From positions 62,001 to 126,000 of the forward strand of contig NZ_MRDL01000009.1 of the NCBI RefSeq assembly GCF_002008365.1: a DNA stretch of 64,000 nucleotides, read 5' to 3'. The notes below the pieces were generated by a model. The model had not been told where the DNA came from and did no database searches. It was given only the letters and a program-made list of their open reading frames with translations. How positions within the stretch are numbered: position 1 is the stretch's first letter; every line of letters starts with the position of its first letter. A program made the position numbers and the translations under genes. This stretch comes from Rhizobium leguminosarum bv. viciae USDA 2370 (GTDB taxonomy: Bacteria > Pseudomonadota > Alphaproteobacteria > Rhizobiales > Rhizobiaceae). Shown one piece after another: positions 46,677-55,227 of the stretch.

Positions 46677-47536
46677 TGCGCTTTCCCCATCAGACCGTTG
46701 GGCCGAAGCGCGAGCAACACCACAATCGCCACGAAAAAGAAGATGGTACCAATGCCCGGCAATAGATAGCGACCAGCAGTATCGAGAATACCAAGGCTAA
46801 TCGAAGCAAGGAAGGAGCCGGAAATGCTGCCAAGTCCACCCACAGACACAACAATCAGGAACAGCACCATATAACGAAGCGGATAGTAGGCCTCGATCGG
46901 AAGCAGTTCCGCACCGAGTATACCTCCTACCGCCGCGAGACCGGCGCCGGTGGCGAATGCAACGAGATAGACGAGCGGCGTGTTGATGCCGAGCGAGGCG
47001 GCCGCAATCCTGTTGTCGACAGCTGCGCGCAAGTAGATGCCGAACCTTGTTTTTTCCATCAGCAACCAGAGACCGGCCAGCACAAGCAAACCGGAAATGA
47101 TAACGACCAACCGGTGGAACGGTAGCGTCCTAAACCCGAGATCGATCGGTGTCGTGAAAATCGCCGGGGCGCCAAGCGGCAGGATCGTGGAGCCCAGGAA
47201 CAGATTGACGGTTGCGATCATGATGAAGACGATTCCAATGGTCGCCAACACCTGGCCCAGCTCGTTGAAGCCATAGATGTGGCGATAGAGCAGCCGCTCG
47301 AGAAGCACGGAAACGAGGACAACCGCAAGAACGGCGACGAGGAACGCCGGAATGAACGCTACGTCCAGACGTGTGGTGAGCAGATGAACGGCTGCGCCGC
47401 CAAGCAGGGCAAACCCGCCGTGCGCGAGGTTGATAATGCGCATGAGCCCCATCGTGATCGAAAGCCCGACGGAAATCATGAACAATATCATCCCGTAGGC
47501 GACGCCATCGACGACGATACTTAGAATGAGGGACAT
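46673..47536 (-). CDS. Liv-type ABC transporter permease (LivH-like), aromatic operon
   Basis: A 287-aa permease; MRIINLAHGGFALLGGAAVH near residue 32 is the LivH hallmark, and AAVDNRIAAASLGINTPLVY the contact loop with the ATPases. About eight membrane spans. It follows the binding-protein gene by 67 bases. Confidence 0.88.
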   Translation of the reverse strand: MSLILSIVVDGVAYGMILFMISVGLSITMGLMRIINLAHGGFALLGGAAVHLLTTRLDVAFIPAFLVAVLAVVLVSVLLERLLYRHIYGFNELGQVLATIGIVFIMIATVNLFLGSTILPLGAPAIFTTPIDLGFRTLPFHRLVVIISGLLVLAGLWLLMEKTRFGIYLRAAVDNRIAAASLGINTPLVYLVAFATGAGLAAVGGILGAELLPIEAYYPLRYMVLFLIVVSVGGLGSISGSFLASISLGILDTAGRYLLPGIGTIFFFVAIVVLLALRPNGLMGKAQ

Positions 47537-47603
47537 TCTCTAACCTGAGATTTGCGAGGTCGGGCGTTGCGTGGCGGAAAACTCCCGCCGCGCTCACCGT
47601 GGA

Positions 47604-48773
47604 TCAGGGATTGAAGCCGAGGTCCGGTACGTTCGGGACAGTCGCGAACTCCCGATTGACCAGTTTGCCGTCCGCGCCTTTTTCAACACGCCGAAGATAG
47701 ACATTCTGCACCACCGTCCGTGAGACCGGATCCATCTTCACCGGCCCGCGTGGGCTTTCCCATTCCATGCCCTTGGCCGCCTCGATGGCTTTTGTGCCGT
47801 CAGACCCTGCAGCCTTGATCATCCGGTAGATCAACTCCGCGCCGTCATAGGCGCCGATTGATGCCATGTTGGCGCGCGAGCCCGGATGAAGTTCCTGCAG
47901 TTTTGCGACAAAGCTTTTGTTCAGCGCAGAATCGTGGACATCGGAGTAGTGGTATGCGGTCACCAGGCCGATAGCTTGGTCTCCAAGCGCATCAAGTGTG
48001 GTCTCGTCGGTCTCGCCACCGCCAAGGAAAGAAACGCCAGCAGCTTTCAGGCCATTTTCATTATAGGCCTTGGTGAAAGCGAACGTCGCAGGGCCCACCG
48101 GCAGGAAAGTGAAGACGGTATCGGCACCGGAACTCTTGATACGCTGCATGAATGGCGCGAAATCATTGGTCTGAAGCGGCATTCGGATCTTTTCGAGAAC
48201 CGCCCCGCCGTCTTTCTCAAAAGAGGCGGAGAAGGCCGTTTCTGCATCAATGCCGGGATTGTAATCCGAAACGGCAGTCACGACTTTCTTGGAGCCATTT
48301 TTGGCCGCCCACTCGGCTGCCGGTTGAGCGAGCTGCGTCAACGTAAAACTTGTGCGGAGAAAGAAGTCCGACTGCTTGTTGATCGATGATGTCGCGGCAT
48401 TGAAAATCACCGCCGGCACCTTTGCCTGCTTTGTCAGGGGAGCGACCGCAACGGCATTGGGGGTGAAGTCAAATCCAGCAAGATACTTCACGCCGTCGCG
48501 GACAAGAAGTTCCAGGGCCGCTGCCTTGCTGGCGTCGGCGTTGGGTCCGCCAACGTCCTTGTAGATGAACTGAATTTTGTGACCGCCAACCTCGTCTCCG
48601 TGCTGCGCGACATAGACATCGATCGCTTCGCGGAATTGCTTGCCCCAGATTGCGTTTGGCCCGGAGAATGTAGCGATAACGCCGACCTTGATCGTCTCGG
48701 CTTGAGCGAGCGTGCCGGTTACGAAAAACGCAGCCGATGCGACGAGATACAACGTCGATTTCGAAAATGTCAT
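47604..48773 (-). CDS. Periplasmic binding protein of the aromatic operon
   Basis: A 389-aa Peripla_BP_6 protein. Residues 1-26 are a signal peptide (ending LAQAE); the mature part starts TIKVGVIATFSGPNAIWGKQ. GVKYLAGFDFTPNAVAVAPL and FLGGGETDETTLDALGDQA fit the group binding aromatic or branched acids. ATG 48773 is chosen for the signal peptide and GGAGGG upstream. First gene of the operon; the promoter region carries a strong dyad. The ligand is inferred to be a methoxylated aromatic acid. Confidence 0.88.
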   Translation of the reverse strand: MTFSKSTLYLVASAAFFVTGTLAQAETIKVGVIATFSGPNAIWGKQFREAIDVYVAQHGDEVGGHKIQFIYKDVGGPNADASKAAALELLVRDGVKYLAGFDFTPNAVAVAPLTKQAKVPAVIFNAATSSINKQSDFFLRTSFTLTQLAQPAAEWAAKNGSKKVVTAVSDYNPGIDAETAFSASFEKDGGAVLEKIRMPLQTNDFAPFMQRIKSSGADTVFTFLPVGPATFAFTKAYNENGLKAAGVSFLGGGETDETTLDALGDQAIGLVTAYHYSDVHDSALNKSFVAKLQELHPGSRANMASIGAYDGAELIYRMIKAAGSDGTKAIEAAKGMEWESPRGPVKMDPVSRTVVQNVYLRRVEKGADGKLVNREFATVPNVPDLGFNP

Positions 48774-48839
48774 TTTTTTCCCTCCCAACCGGAAAAGCGT
48801 CCGGGCGCCTTGACGCTGAAGCGCCACTTCCTCCGCTAG

Positions 48840-48864
48840 TATTGGTACGGAAACCGTACTAATA
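48840..48864. promoter_or_regulatory. Dyad operator at the aromatic transporter promoter
   Basis: A near-perfect palindrome: TATTGGTACGG, AAA, CCGTACTAATA (one mismatched pair). It fills the spacer and -10 of the promoter at 48842-48870. A similar half (TTAGTACGGTATCC) occurs at 51571, in front of the O-demethylase gene, so one repressor, probably the MarR protein, may bind both. Confidence 0.65.
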
Positions 48865-48870
48865 CGTCAA
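48842..48870 (-). promoter_or_regulatory. Promoter of the transporter/ring-cleavage operon
   Basis: On the minus strand TTGACG (48870-48865), 17 bases, then TACCAA (48847-48842, a weak -10). The dyad lies between and over these boxes, as expected for a repressed promoter. Confidence 0.45.
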
Positions 48871-48961
48871 GTTTTCTCCGCATACATGGACCGCCTATCC
48901 GTGTTGTCCGAGTCGGAAATGCTCCAGTCTAGTCAGGCGTCCTGACAATCACATCGGCGCC

Positions 48962-49831
48962 TTAGGAAGGTCGCGTCCGGTACTCTTGCAACCAGTCCAC
49001 TGTTTTGTGTAGTCCTCCAAACGGATAGAAATGCAGACGAACATCGCCATATTCGGCGTTGCTCAAGCCGGTAGCATACTCATTGACCAGAGCGTCTGGC
49101 CCCGCGCTCGACAACAACTGAGTGATCGATAGACCGTACTTCTTGAGGACGGATGTGGATGCGGAAACGCCGCAAACCGCTGCAAATTTCAATAGCGTTC
49201 TGACGCTTGCCGGGCCAGGAATACCGATGTGGATCGGGACTTCGATACCCAATCGACGCAGTTCACCTATCCAGGCAAGTACGGGTTCCGATGCGAACGC
49301 AAACTGAGTGAAAATCGACCACTCGATATTTGCTGCTTCCATGATTAGTCGCTTTTCCAGCAGCGCACTGGTGAGCATGGCAGCGTTCTGGACCGGGTGT
49401 CCTTCCGGATGCCCGGCTATCGAGACATTGCTGATCCCATGCTGTTCGAGGATACCGCTACGTAAGATCGTAGCGGTATCCAAGAACGGGCCCTTGGGAG
49501 GGTCGGCATCGCCCGCGACTAGGAGCAATCGGCTCACCTGGGCGTCATTGACAAGCGCCGACAGCATTGCCGATAGCATGGATTCCGACCCCAGACGTCT
49601 GGCGGCAATGTGAGGCAAGGGTACGTATCCCGCCTGTCGGACCATTTTGGCCGCCCTAATCCGGTCGGCATCGCTTTCCGTTGACAGAAACGGAATCGAG
49701 ATGATCGTGCCTTTGGGGATCGCGCCAGACATGGCCGCCAGCTGTGCGGTATCTTTTGTCGTCACTTCCACCGAAAAGTCATCCAGTACATCGCTCTGGT
49801 CTCGGAGATGTATTGCTTGCGACATAGCCAT
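48962..49831 (-). CDS. Methylenetetrahydrofolate reductase-like protein
   Basis: A 289-aa TIM-barrel protein of the MetF family (FSVEVTTKD start as in FSxEvxPP, LLLVAGDADPPKGPF, SVSIAGHPEGHP, WSIFTQFAFASEPVLAWI). The frame opens far upstream inside the previous gene's other frame; ATG 49831 (or 49825) matches the family start. In a demethylation operon it probably oxidises 5-methyl-THF back to methylene-THF, as MetF does with LigM in sphingomonads. It is a divergent member, with FEVFPP replaced. Confidence 0.8.
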   Translation of the reverse strand: MAMSQAIHLRDQSDVLDDFSVEVTTKDTAQLAAMSGAIPKGTIISIPFLSTESDADRIRAAKMVRQAGYVPLPHIAARRLGSESMLSAMLSALVNDAQVSRLLLVAGDADPPKGPFLDTATILRSGILEQHGISNVSIAGHPEGHPVQNAAMLTSALLEKRLIMEAANIEWSIFTQFAFASEPVLAWIGELRRLGIEVPIHIGIPGPASVRTLLKFAAVCGVSASTSVLKKYGLSITQLLSSAGPDALVNEYATGLSNAEYGDVRLHFYPFGGLHKTVDWLQEYRTRPS

Positions 49832-49980
49832 AAAAACCCATCCCGCCTGCGAGACAGGCGAATTCTCATTGAGCAAGAAGAATGTGAACGTTGCCGAGTA
49901 GCAGACCGCAGGGTATCCGTAGCCAGGACAACACCGGTGTTCGCTCTGACGAAGATGCGCTGAGCGAATACCGGCAATAA

Positions 49981-51396
49981 TCAGCTGATCGCAGCGCGCT
50001 TCATCTTTTGAACGGAACTTGCATAGGGAACGGGCGCCACGACCGCTCTGACCTTGAACTGCTCGTGCCGTTCGACATGCGGCTTCCGGGACCCGCCACG
50101 AGGCTCTCCCCAGGTGAGCGTCACTTCCGTCCCGGGAGTCGCGTTTTGGACGTCGAGCATGGCGAGAGACAGCATTTCGCCTTCGTTGTTGCTGTAACCG
50201 CAATGGCAGGAGTGACCGACGAGCATGCCATCCCGACCCCGCACCTCATCGAACTGGGGCCAGCCATAATAGGCGACCGGCAAGTCTATAGCCTTGTATC
50301 GTGGCCCGTCTCCGAGGCAAGACGCAAAGATTGCCGCAACGTCGTCGCGGTTCCATACCAGCGTGACCTTTTGGCGCCGCTTCTCCACGGGCAGGGCTTC
50401 CAGGGCTTCGCGCCCGATGAAGTCATGATCGAACTTGAGAATATGGCCGTAGCCGAGATCCCACGGGGTGACGTAGTAATCTTCGATATTATCCGAGACG
50501 AAGCTGCCGCCAAGTTGGGCGTTCGCTTCCCAACCGTTTCCAGATAGCCATTGGCGAAAATCGCGCAGCTCTTCCCCGGTGTAGATACCCGGCAGTGGGT
50601 AAGGCATCCAGCCAAATTCGAAGATCGTACTAAAATAGGTCTTCGTCCCGCCCTGCTTCAGCCCATGCGCCTCACCGGCTCTAAGCAGCGCGGCGCGCAC
50701 CTTTTCCATGTCCTCGTACGGTCCGGAAAGCTCTGCTCCCAGATGGCCCGCCATTCCATGCCGCAGAACGAGCACTTCGCATCCGCCGATTTTAACCTTC
50801 GCGGTTCTGAAGAATGCAATCTCTGGGGCGCGCCCCTCGACCGCAGCGTTGAAGATCAGGCCAGCATTGGGACCTTCCAACTGGAAACGGTAGAACCAGC
50901 GCCTGCCGGTCGGGTTGTAAGGCGTCGGGTCGTCGCGCTCGATCGTCACGTCGTAGCCGCCTTGTTCCGCGTTAAACTGTACCCAGTTCAGGACAGGCAT
51001 GCCGCTGATCAGCTCGAACTTTTCCTCGGCAAGTCTGTAGACGACGCAGTCGCCGATGACATGGCCGCGTGGCGTGCAAGCGACGAATTGCTTGGCGCGG
51101 TCGATCGTAAAATTCGCCAGGCTGTTGATGCCGAGCTTTTCAAGCAGACGAAATGCATCGGGACCTTTGAGCATCAGTTCCGGCATGTGGTGTGACTGGT
51201 CGAACAGGATCGCGGTCTCGCGCCAGGCACGCTGCTCGTCGCGCCAGTTTGTGAATTCCGGCGGAATGAACGCAGCGGTGAGCCCGGTACGCGCCCGGTA
51301 ATGGGGCGCAAGCGTGTCGTTGTAAAAATACTCGACGAGGTTGGCTTTCTCGTCGACCAAATCCTGTAGTGATCGCGCGCCGTTTGCCTTTACCAT
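49981..51396 (-). CDS. THF-dependent aromatic O-demethylase (LigM/DesA type)
   Basis: A 471-aa GcvT-family protein of the length seen in vanillate/3-O-methylgallate demethylase LigM and syringate demethylase DesA. Typical segments are WRDEQRAWRETAILFDQSHH, LRHGMAGHLGAELSGPYEDM, and a C-terminal barrel with VGHSCHCGYSNNEGEMLSLA. It moves the methyl group of a methoxy-aromatic acid to THF. The ATG has GAGGAGG 11 bases upstream. It has its own promoter with an operator half-site, and a small open frame in the leader. Which methoxy compound it takes cannot be told from sequence. Confidence 0.85.
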   Translation of the reverse strand: MVKANGARSLQDLVDEKANLVEYFYNDTLAPHYRARTGLTAAFIPPEFTNWRDEQRAWRETAILFDQSHHMPELMLKGPDAFRLLEKLGINSLANFTIDRAKQFVACTPRGHVIGDCVVYRLAEEKFELISGMPVLNWVQFNAEQGGYDVTIERDDPTPYNPTGRRWFYRFQLEGPNAGLIFNAAVEGRAPEIAFFRTAKVKIGGCEVLVLRHGMAGHLGAELSGPYEDMEKVRAALLRAGEAHGLKQGGTKTYFSTIFEFGWMPYPLPGIYTGEELRDFRQWLSGNGWEANAQLGGSFVSDNIEDYYVTPWDLGYGHILKFDHDFIGREALEALPVEKRRQKVTLVWNRDDVAAIFASCLGDGPRYKAIDLPVAYYGWPQFDEVRGRDGMLVGHSCHCGYSNNEGEMLSLAMLDVQNATPGTEVTLTWGEPRGGSRKPHVERHEQFKVRAVVAPVPYASSVQKMKRAAIS

Positions 51397-51414
51397 TGCT
51401 CAGACATCCTCCTC

Positions 51415-51546
51415 TTATGTTCCGCTCTGCTGAGCGATTTGACTGTACGTCGACGGGTGGCCTATTGAGTCGACTGTTCTTTTGGTGGCGAGAACCATGT
51501 GCCGCACAGTGGGTCCCCATTTCGGCCGCAAGAGCCTCGCCTTCAT
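51415..51546 (-). CDS. Possible 43-residue leader peptide upstream of the O-demethylase
   Basis: ATG 51546 is preceded by the very strong site GGAGGAGG; the frame runs 43 codons (MKARLLRPKWGPTVRHMVLA...) to TAA at 51415-51417, directly before the demethylase ribosome site. It is basic and has no known relatives. It lies between the promoter at 51587 and the demethylase, so it would be translated first. It may be a real small protein, a translational coupler, or chance. Confidence 0.4.
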   Translation of the reverse strand: MKARLLRPKWGPTVRHMVLATKRTVDSIGHPSTYSQIAQQSGT

Positions 51547-51570
51547 AAAGCCTCCTCCAAGACGCCTTAT

Positions 51571-51590
51571 TTAGTACGGTATCCTGACTA
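51571..51590. promoter_or_regulatory. Operator-like site at the O-demethylase promoter
   Basis: TTAGTACGGTATCCTGACTA shares the TAGTACGG half with the dyad at 48840 (on the opposite strand there), with a weaker second half. It directly overlaps the -10 box and start of transcription of the demethylase promoter. Confidence 0.5.
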
Positions 51591-51616
51591 TATTTTGTGA
51601 GAGCGGTACATGTCAA
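51587..51616 (-). promoter_or_regulatory. Promoter of the O-demethylase operon
   Basis: On the minus strand TTGACA (51616-51611), an 18-base spacer, and TATAGT (51592-51587). A near-consensus sigma-70 promoter; the leader before the demethylase start is about 185 bases long. Confidence 0.7.
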
Positions 51617-51695
51617 CCAATTTAAATCGAGGGGCTGGAAAAATACTTGCCGCAGGCTTACTCGTATAAATTGATAGCTTCCGAGGTGGTATAAA

Positions 51696-52160
51696 ATGAT
51701 TTTACGAAACGCATGGCGCAGGAGCAACATTGGCCGCCGGATGAATGAGGCCGTCAGGATATTCGAGAACAGGATCATCGAAAATCTGAAAGCCAAAGGG
51801 CATTCCGAACTTACCGCGGCACATATTAATCTAACCCGAAACCTCGACGAGGACGGGACCAGGCTCACTGAACTCGCGCGACGCGCCTCTCTCACAAAGC
51901 AATCGATGAGTGAACTGGTCGATCAGGTGGAACGAACCGGCCTCATTGAAAAACGCCAAGATCCCGCCGACGGCAGGGCAAAGCTCGTATGCTTCACAGA
52001 CAGCGGCTTCGTTTGGCTGGAGGCCTTTCATCAAAGCCTGGAGGTGGCAGAAGGTGAGATGCGTGATCAGCTCGGGCCGGCAATGGTCGATCTCATGGTG
52101 GAAGCACTCGGGAAATATGTAGAGTGTCAAATCAACAAAGAGATTGATCAAGTCGATTGA
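51696..52160 (+). CDS. MarR-family regulator
   Basis: A 154-aa winged-helix protein: HSELTAAHINLTRNLDEDGT, LTELARRASLTKQSMSELVD (recognition helix) and GLIEKRQDPADGRAKLVCFT (wing) are classical MarR features. GAGGTGG stands before the ATG. It lies between the demethylase and the FAD hydroxylase genes, divergent from the first. By analogy with DesR, a MarR repressor of vanillate/syringate genes, it probably represses this regulon until an aromatic acid binds. Confidence 0.85.
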   Translation: MILRNAWRRSNIGRRMNEAVRIFENRIIENLKAKGHSELTAAHINLTRNLDEDGTRLTELARRASLTKQSMSELVDQVERTGLIEKRQDPADGRAKLVCFTDSGFVWLEAFHQSLEVAEGEMRDQLGPAMVDLMVEALGKYVECQINKEIDQVD

Positions 52161-52214
52161 CATTGGTCCGGTTTCCTTACTATTTTCGCGCCAGCGGATT
52201 TGGGAGGTTTTACC

Positions 52215-53882
52215 GTGACTCACGAAGTTTACGATGTCGCTATCGCGGGTGGCGGTCCATTCGGACTGATGCTGGCCAATGAGCTTGGCCGCCGAGGCGT
52301 TTCAACCGTTCTTTTTGACGAGAAATCTTCGACGGCTTTTAATCCGCAGGCCAATGCCACTCAGGCCAGGACCATGGAGCATTTTCGACGCCTGGGATTT
52401 GCGGATGAGATCCGTGCACTCGGCATGCCTGAAGATTTTCCAACCGATATCGCATATTTCACGCGATATGCTCGCCATGAATTGGCACGCTTTCGCCTTC
52501 CCTCAGCCAAAGAGGCGCGCGAGAAGATCCTGACAATGACAGGATCCTGGAGCGCGGCCGAATTGCCCCACCGTGTCTCTCAGAAGTTTGTCGAGCGAGT
52601 TCTGCGTAAGCACGCCGAAGCTCTGTCTACGGTTTCGGTGAACTACGGGTGGCGGATATCCCGGTTCGAAGACGTTGGTGACGCCGTGACCATGACCGCA
52701 AGTCAGGTCGGCTCCGAGAGCACGCGCTCCGTAAGAGCCAAGTATCTTATTGGAGGAGACGGCGCGAAAAGCTTCATACGTCGGACACTTGGCATTCGAT
52801 ATCAGGGCGATGGCGGGGCAGTCAGAGATTTCTTCGGCGGGAAAATGTTTGCCCTCTATCTTCGCTGCCCGCAGTTCTATGAGGTTGTTCCCTTTGCACC
52901 CGCCTGGATGAACGTGGCGTTCAATCCTGAGCGCCGGGCGTTTATGGCCGCCGTCGACGGCAAAGGCGAGTTTGCTTTTCACACCCAACTAAAGGAAGGC
53001 GAGAGCGAAGACGATATATCCGATGCGCAAGCGCTGAAGATGTTCCAGACGGTGGTCGGGTATCCCGTTGAGGGGGAAATTCTTTCTCGCGGCACCTGGA
53101 CGGCCGGGTTTGCCCTTGTCGCCGAGAAGTTTCAGGCTGGGCGGATATTTCTCGGCGGTGACGCGGTTCATCTTTTTACGCCCGCCGGTGGCTTGGGGTA
53201 CAATACGGCGGTGGATGACGCGGTCAATCTAGGTTGGAAACTCGCCTCTGTTGTGAAAGGAAATGCACCGTCATTCCTTCTCGATACCTATGAACTGGAG
53301 CGACGCCCGGTGGCCGTGCGAAACACCGGCTTCGCTCGGGCGTTCGCCGAATCCATCGGAAACTACGTCCCGAAACCCGACATCGAGGCGGACTCGGATC
53401 TCGGATCGGATTTGCGACGGGAAGCCGGCGCCTATCTGGAGGCACATGGGCGGTCCGAGTTCAACATACCCGGCGTGACGTTCGGCGCTCGCTACGACCA
53501 TTCACCGATAATCCTCGCCGAAGGGGAAGGACAAGCTCCGGACCTGCCGGAAGTCTACGTTCCAAATGCCGCGCCCGGGGGCAGAGCGCCCCATGTTTGG
53601 TTGAACTGTCAAACGTCATTGTTCGACCGATTTGGGTTTGAATGGACCCTCCTGCGGCTTCGCCCCTCCTCCTCGCCAGGAACCGAGTTCGTTACAGCCG
53701 CTAGAATGGCCGGAATGGATCTTACCGTCGTCGATATAAAAGAGGATCAACTCCGGGCAATTTATCGCGAGCCGCTTGTGCTCATTCGGCCAGACCAGGT
53801 CATCGCTTGGCGCGGAGATGGCGATGGCGACGCCGTTCAAATCATCGAGACTGTCCTGGGCCATATCCCAGCAAAGCGATGA
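52215..53882 (+). CDS. FAD-dependent aromatic hydroxylase
   Basis: A 555-aa class A flavoprotein monooxygenase: AIAGGGPFGLMLANELGRRG (FAD fold), GGDGAKSFIRRTLGI (DG motif), and GRIFLGGDAVHLFTPAGGLG (GD motif). A C-terminal thioredoxin-like domain makes it resemble phenol/resorcinol-type or 3-(3-hydroxyphenyl)propionate hydroxylases. Start is GTG 52215 with GGAGG six bases upstream. It follows marR by 54 bases. It probably adds the hydroxyl group that makes hydroxyquinol or its methyl ether, feeding the dioxygenase at 41183. The exact substrate is unknown. Confidence 0.85.
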   Translation: MTHEVYDVAIAGGGPFGLMLANELGRRGVSTVLFDEKSSTAFNPQANATQARTMEHFRRLGFADEIRALGMPEDFPTDIAYFTRYARHELARFRLPSAKEAREKILTMTGSWSAAELPHRVSQKFVERVLRKHAEALSTVSVNYGWRISRFEDVGDAVTMTASQVGSESTRSVRAKYLIGGDGAKSFIRRTLGIRYQGDGGAVRDFFGGKMFALYLRCPQFYEVVPFAPAWMNVAFNPERRAFMAAVDGKGEFAFHTQLKEGESEDDISDAQALKMFQTVVGYPVEGEILSRGTWTAGFALVAEKFQAGRIFLGGDAVHLFTPAGGLGYNTAVDDAVNLGWKLASVVKGNAPSFLLDTYELERRPVAVRNTGFARAFAESIGNYVPKPDIEADSDLGSDLRREAGAYLEAHGRSEFNIPGVTFGARYDHSPIILAEGEGQAPDLPEVYVPNAAPGGRAPHVWLNCQTSLFDRFGFEWTLLRLRPSSSPGTEFVTAARMAGMDLTVVDIKEDQLRAIYREPLVLIRPDQVIAWRGDGDGDAVQIIETVLGHIPAKR

Positions 53883-54076
53883 AGAGGCGTAACCGCGGTG
53901 GTGATTGCAGTCCACCGACCTTAGTTCTCTTTGGGTACTGGTTGAGGTGATCAGTCGATGCGCCATGCCTGCTCTTGAAAGGATCTGAACCGGCGACGCC
54001 TTATTAGATCAGTTAGGTCGACCTTCACGCCCTTTGTTTCCCATTCCTTCATTCCGAGCATCTCGATCCCGCTCTC

Positions 54077-54435
54077 GACGTGTCGCTGATCGTCGACGCC
54101 GGCATCGGTCGGCCGTCGCACGCAATTGCGGTCATGGAGCTCGGTTTCGATGCGGTTCTGCTCGACACCGCCGTTGCCGGCGCCGGAGATCCCGCGGCGA
54201 TGGCAGCCGCCTTTGCCGCGGCAATCGCCGCCGGCAAGCAGGCCTTTGACGCTGGCGTGCTGGAGCCACGCGACATGGCCGTCCCCTCCACGCCGGTGAT
54301 CGGAAAGGCGGTGTTCACATGAAGCTTGATCCGTTCTACCTGATCGTCGACGGCGCCGAGTGGATTGCCCGGCTGGTACCGCTTGGCGTCAAGCTGGTGC
54401 AGCTGCGCATCAAGGATCGTCGGGAGACTGAACTA
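54077..54435 (+). pseudogene. Duplicate of the thiG 3' end and thiE 5' end
   Basis: 359 bp match 11742-12100 with very few differences. They contain the last 81 codons of thiG, the overlapping thiE start and 38 codons of thiE, after which unrelated sequence begins (ACTATCGCAG instead of ACTACGCGCC). No promoter or gene head is present, so neither protein can be made. A recent copying event; the frame conservation reflects its young age. Confidence 0.9.
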
Positions 54436-54607
54436 TCGCAGACCTACAAATAACCTCGCCATGGAGTGCCTCCATCGTGTGAACGGTGAGACCGTATGTT
54501 TGATGCACAGAGCGTGGGGCCGGTGATGTCAGAAAAAGTCGCCTGACATCCGCTGTCTGCGCGGAACCGGACAATAGATGCTGCATCCACAATAGCTGCC
54601 GACGACG

Positions 54608-55084
54608 CTAGAAGGGCAACCTCGCGTTCTCCTTGACTTCCTTCATCACGAAGAAGGTGCGCGTCTGGCGCACGCCTGGGAGGGCGATCAGCTTCTGGCC
54701 GTGGAGCTTGTTGAAATCGGCCATGTCGCGGACGCGGATTTTCAGGAGATAGTCGAAATCTCCGGCGACCAAATTGCAGTCCAGTACTTCCTTCAGCTCC
54801 ATGACCGCGCCCTCAAAGGCACCAAAGCTCTCAGGCGTGGAGCGATCCAGTACCACGCCAACCATGACCATCGCGCCGAGGCCTACGGCGCCCGGCGCGA
54901 CTTCCGCCCGCACGCCGGTAATGTAGCCCTCCTCGAAGAGGCGTTGAGTTCGCCTGTGGCAAGTTGCAGCACTGACATTCACGCGCTCGGCGAGATCGGC
55001 ATTGCTGAGCCGGCCCTCCGATTGCAGGGCGCGCAAAATCTTGAGGTCTATCCTATCGAAATCCTCTGTGGAAGACTCTTTCAT
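54608..55084 (-). CDS. acdR: Lrp/AsnC-type regulator AcdR
   Basis: A 158-aa Lrp-family protein: N-terminal helix-turn-helix (DLKILRALQSEGRLSNADLA, VNVSAATCHRRTQRLFEEGY) and a C-terminal RAM/ACT-like ligand domain (CNLVAGDFDYLLKIRVRDMA). ATG 55084 has GAGG upstream; the frame extension is not conserved. Divergent from acdS with 143 bases between, the standard arrangement in which AcdR activates acdS in response to ACC. Confidence 0.92.
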   Translation of the reverse strand: MKESSTEDFDRIDLKILRALQSEGRLSNADLAERVNVSAATCHRRTQRLFEEGYITGVRAEVAPGAVGLGAMVMVGVVLDRSTPESFGAFEGAVMELKEVLDCNLVAGDFDYLLKIRVRDMADFNKLHGQKLIALPGVRQTRTFFVMKEVKENARLPF

Positions 55085-55227
55085 TTTACCTCGTATTATT
55101 GAAGAAGTGGATTCTACCACCGAAAAATTACGCCGATAAAGAAAGCTTTTAAAGCAAAATTAGAGAGCACCTTTCAAACGATATCTACTAGCCTTCGACC
55201 ACAAATTCGGCACGGAGGCCCTGATCG

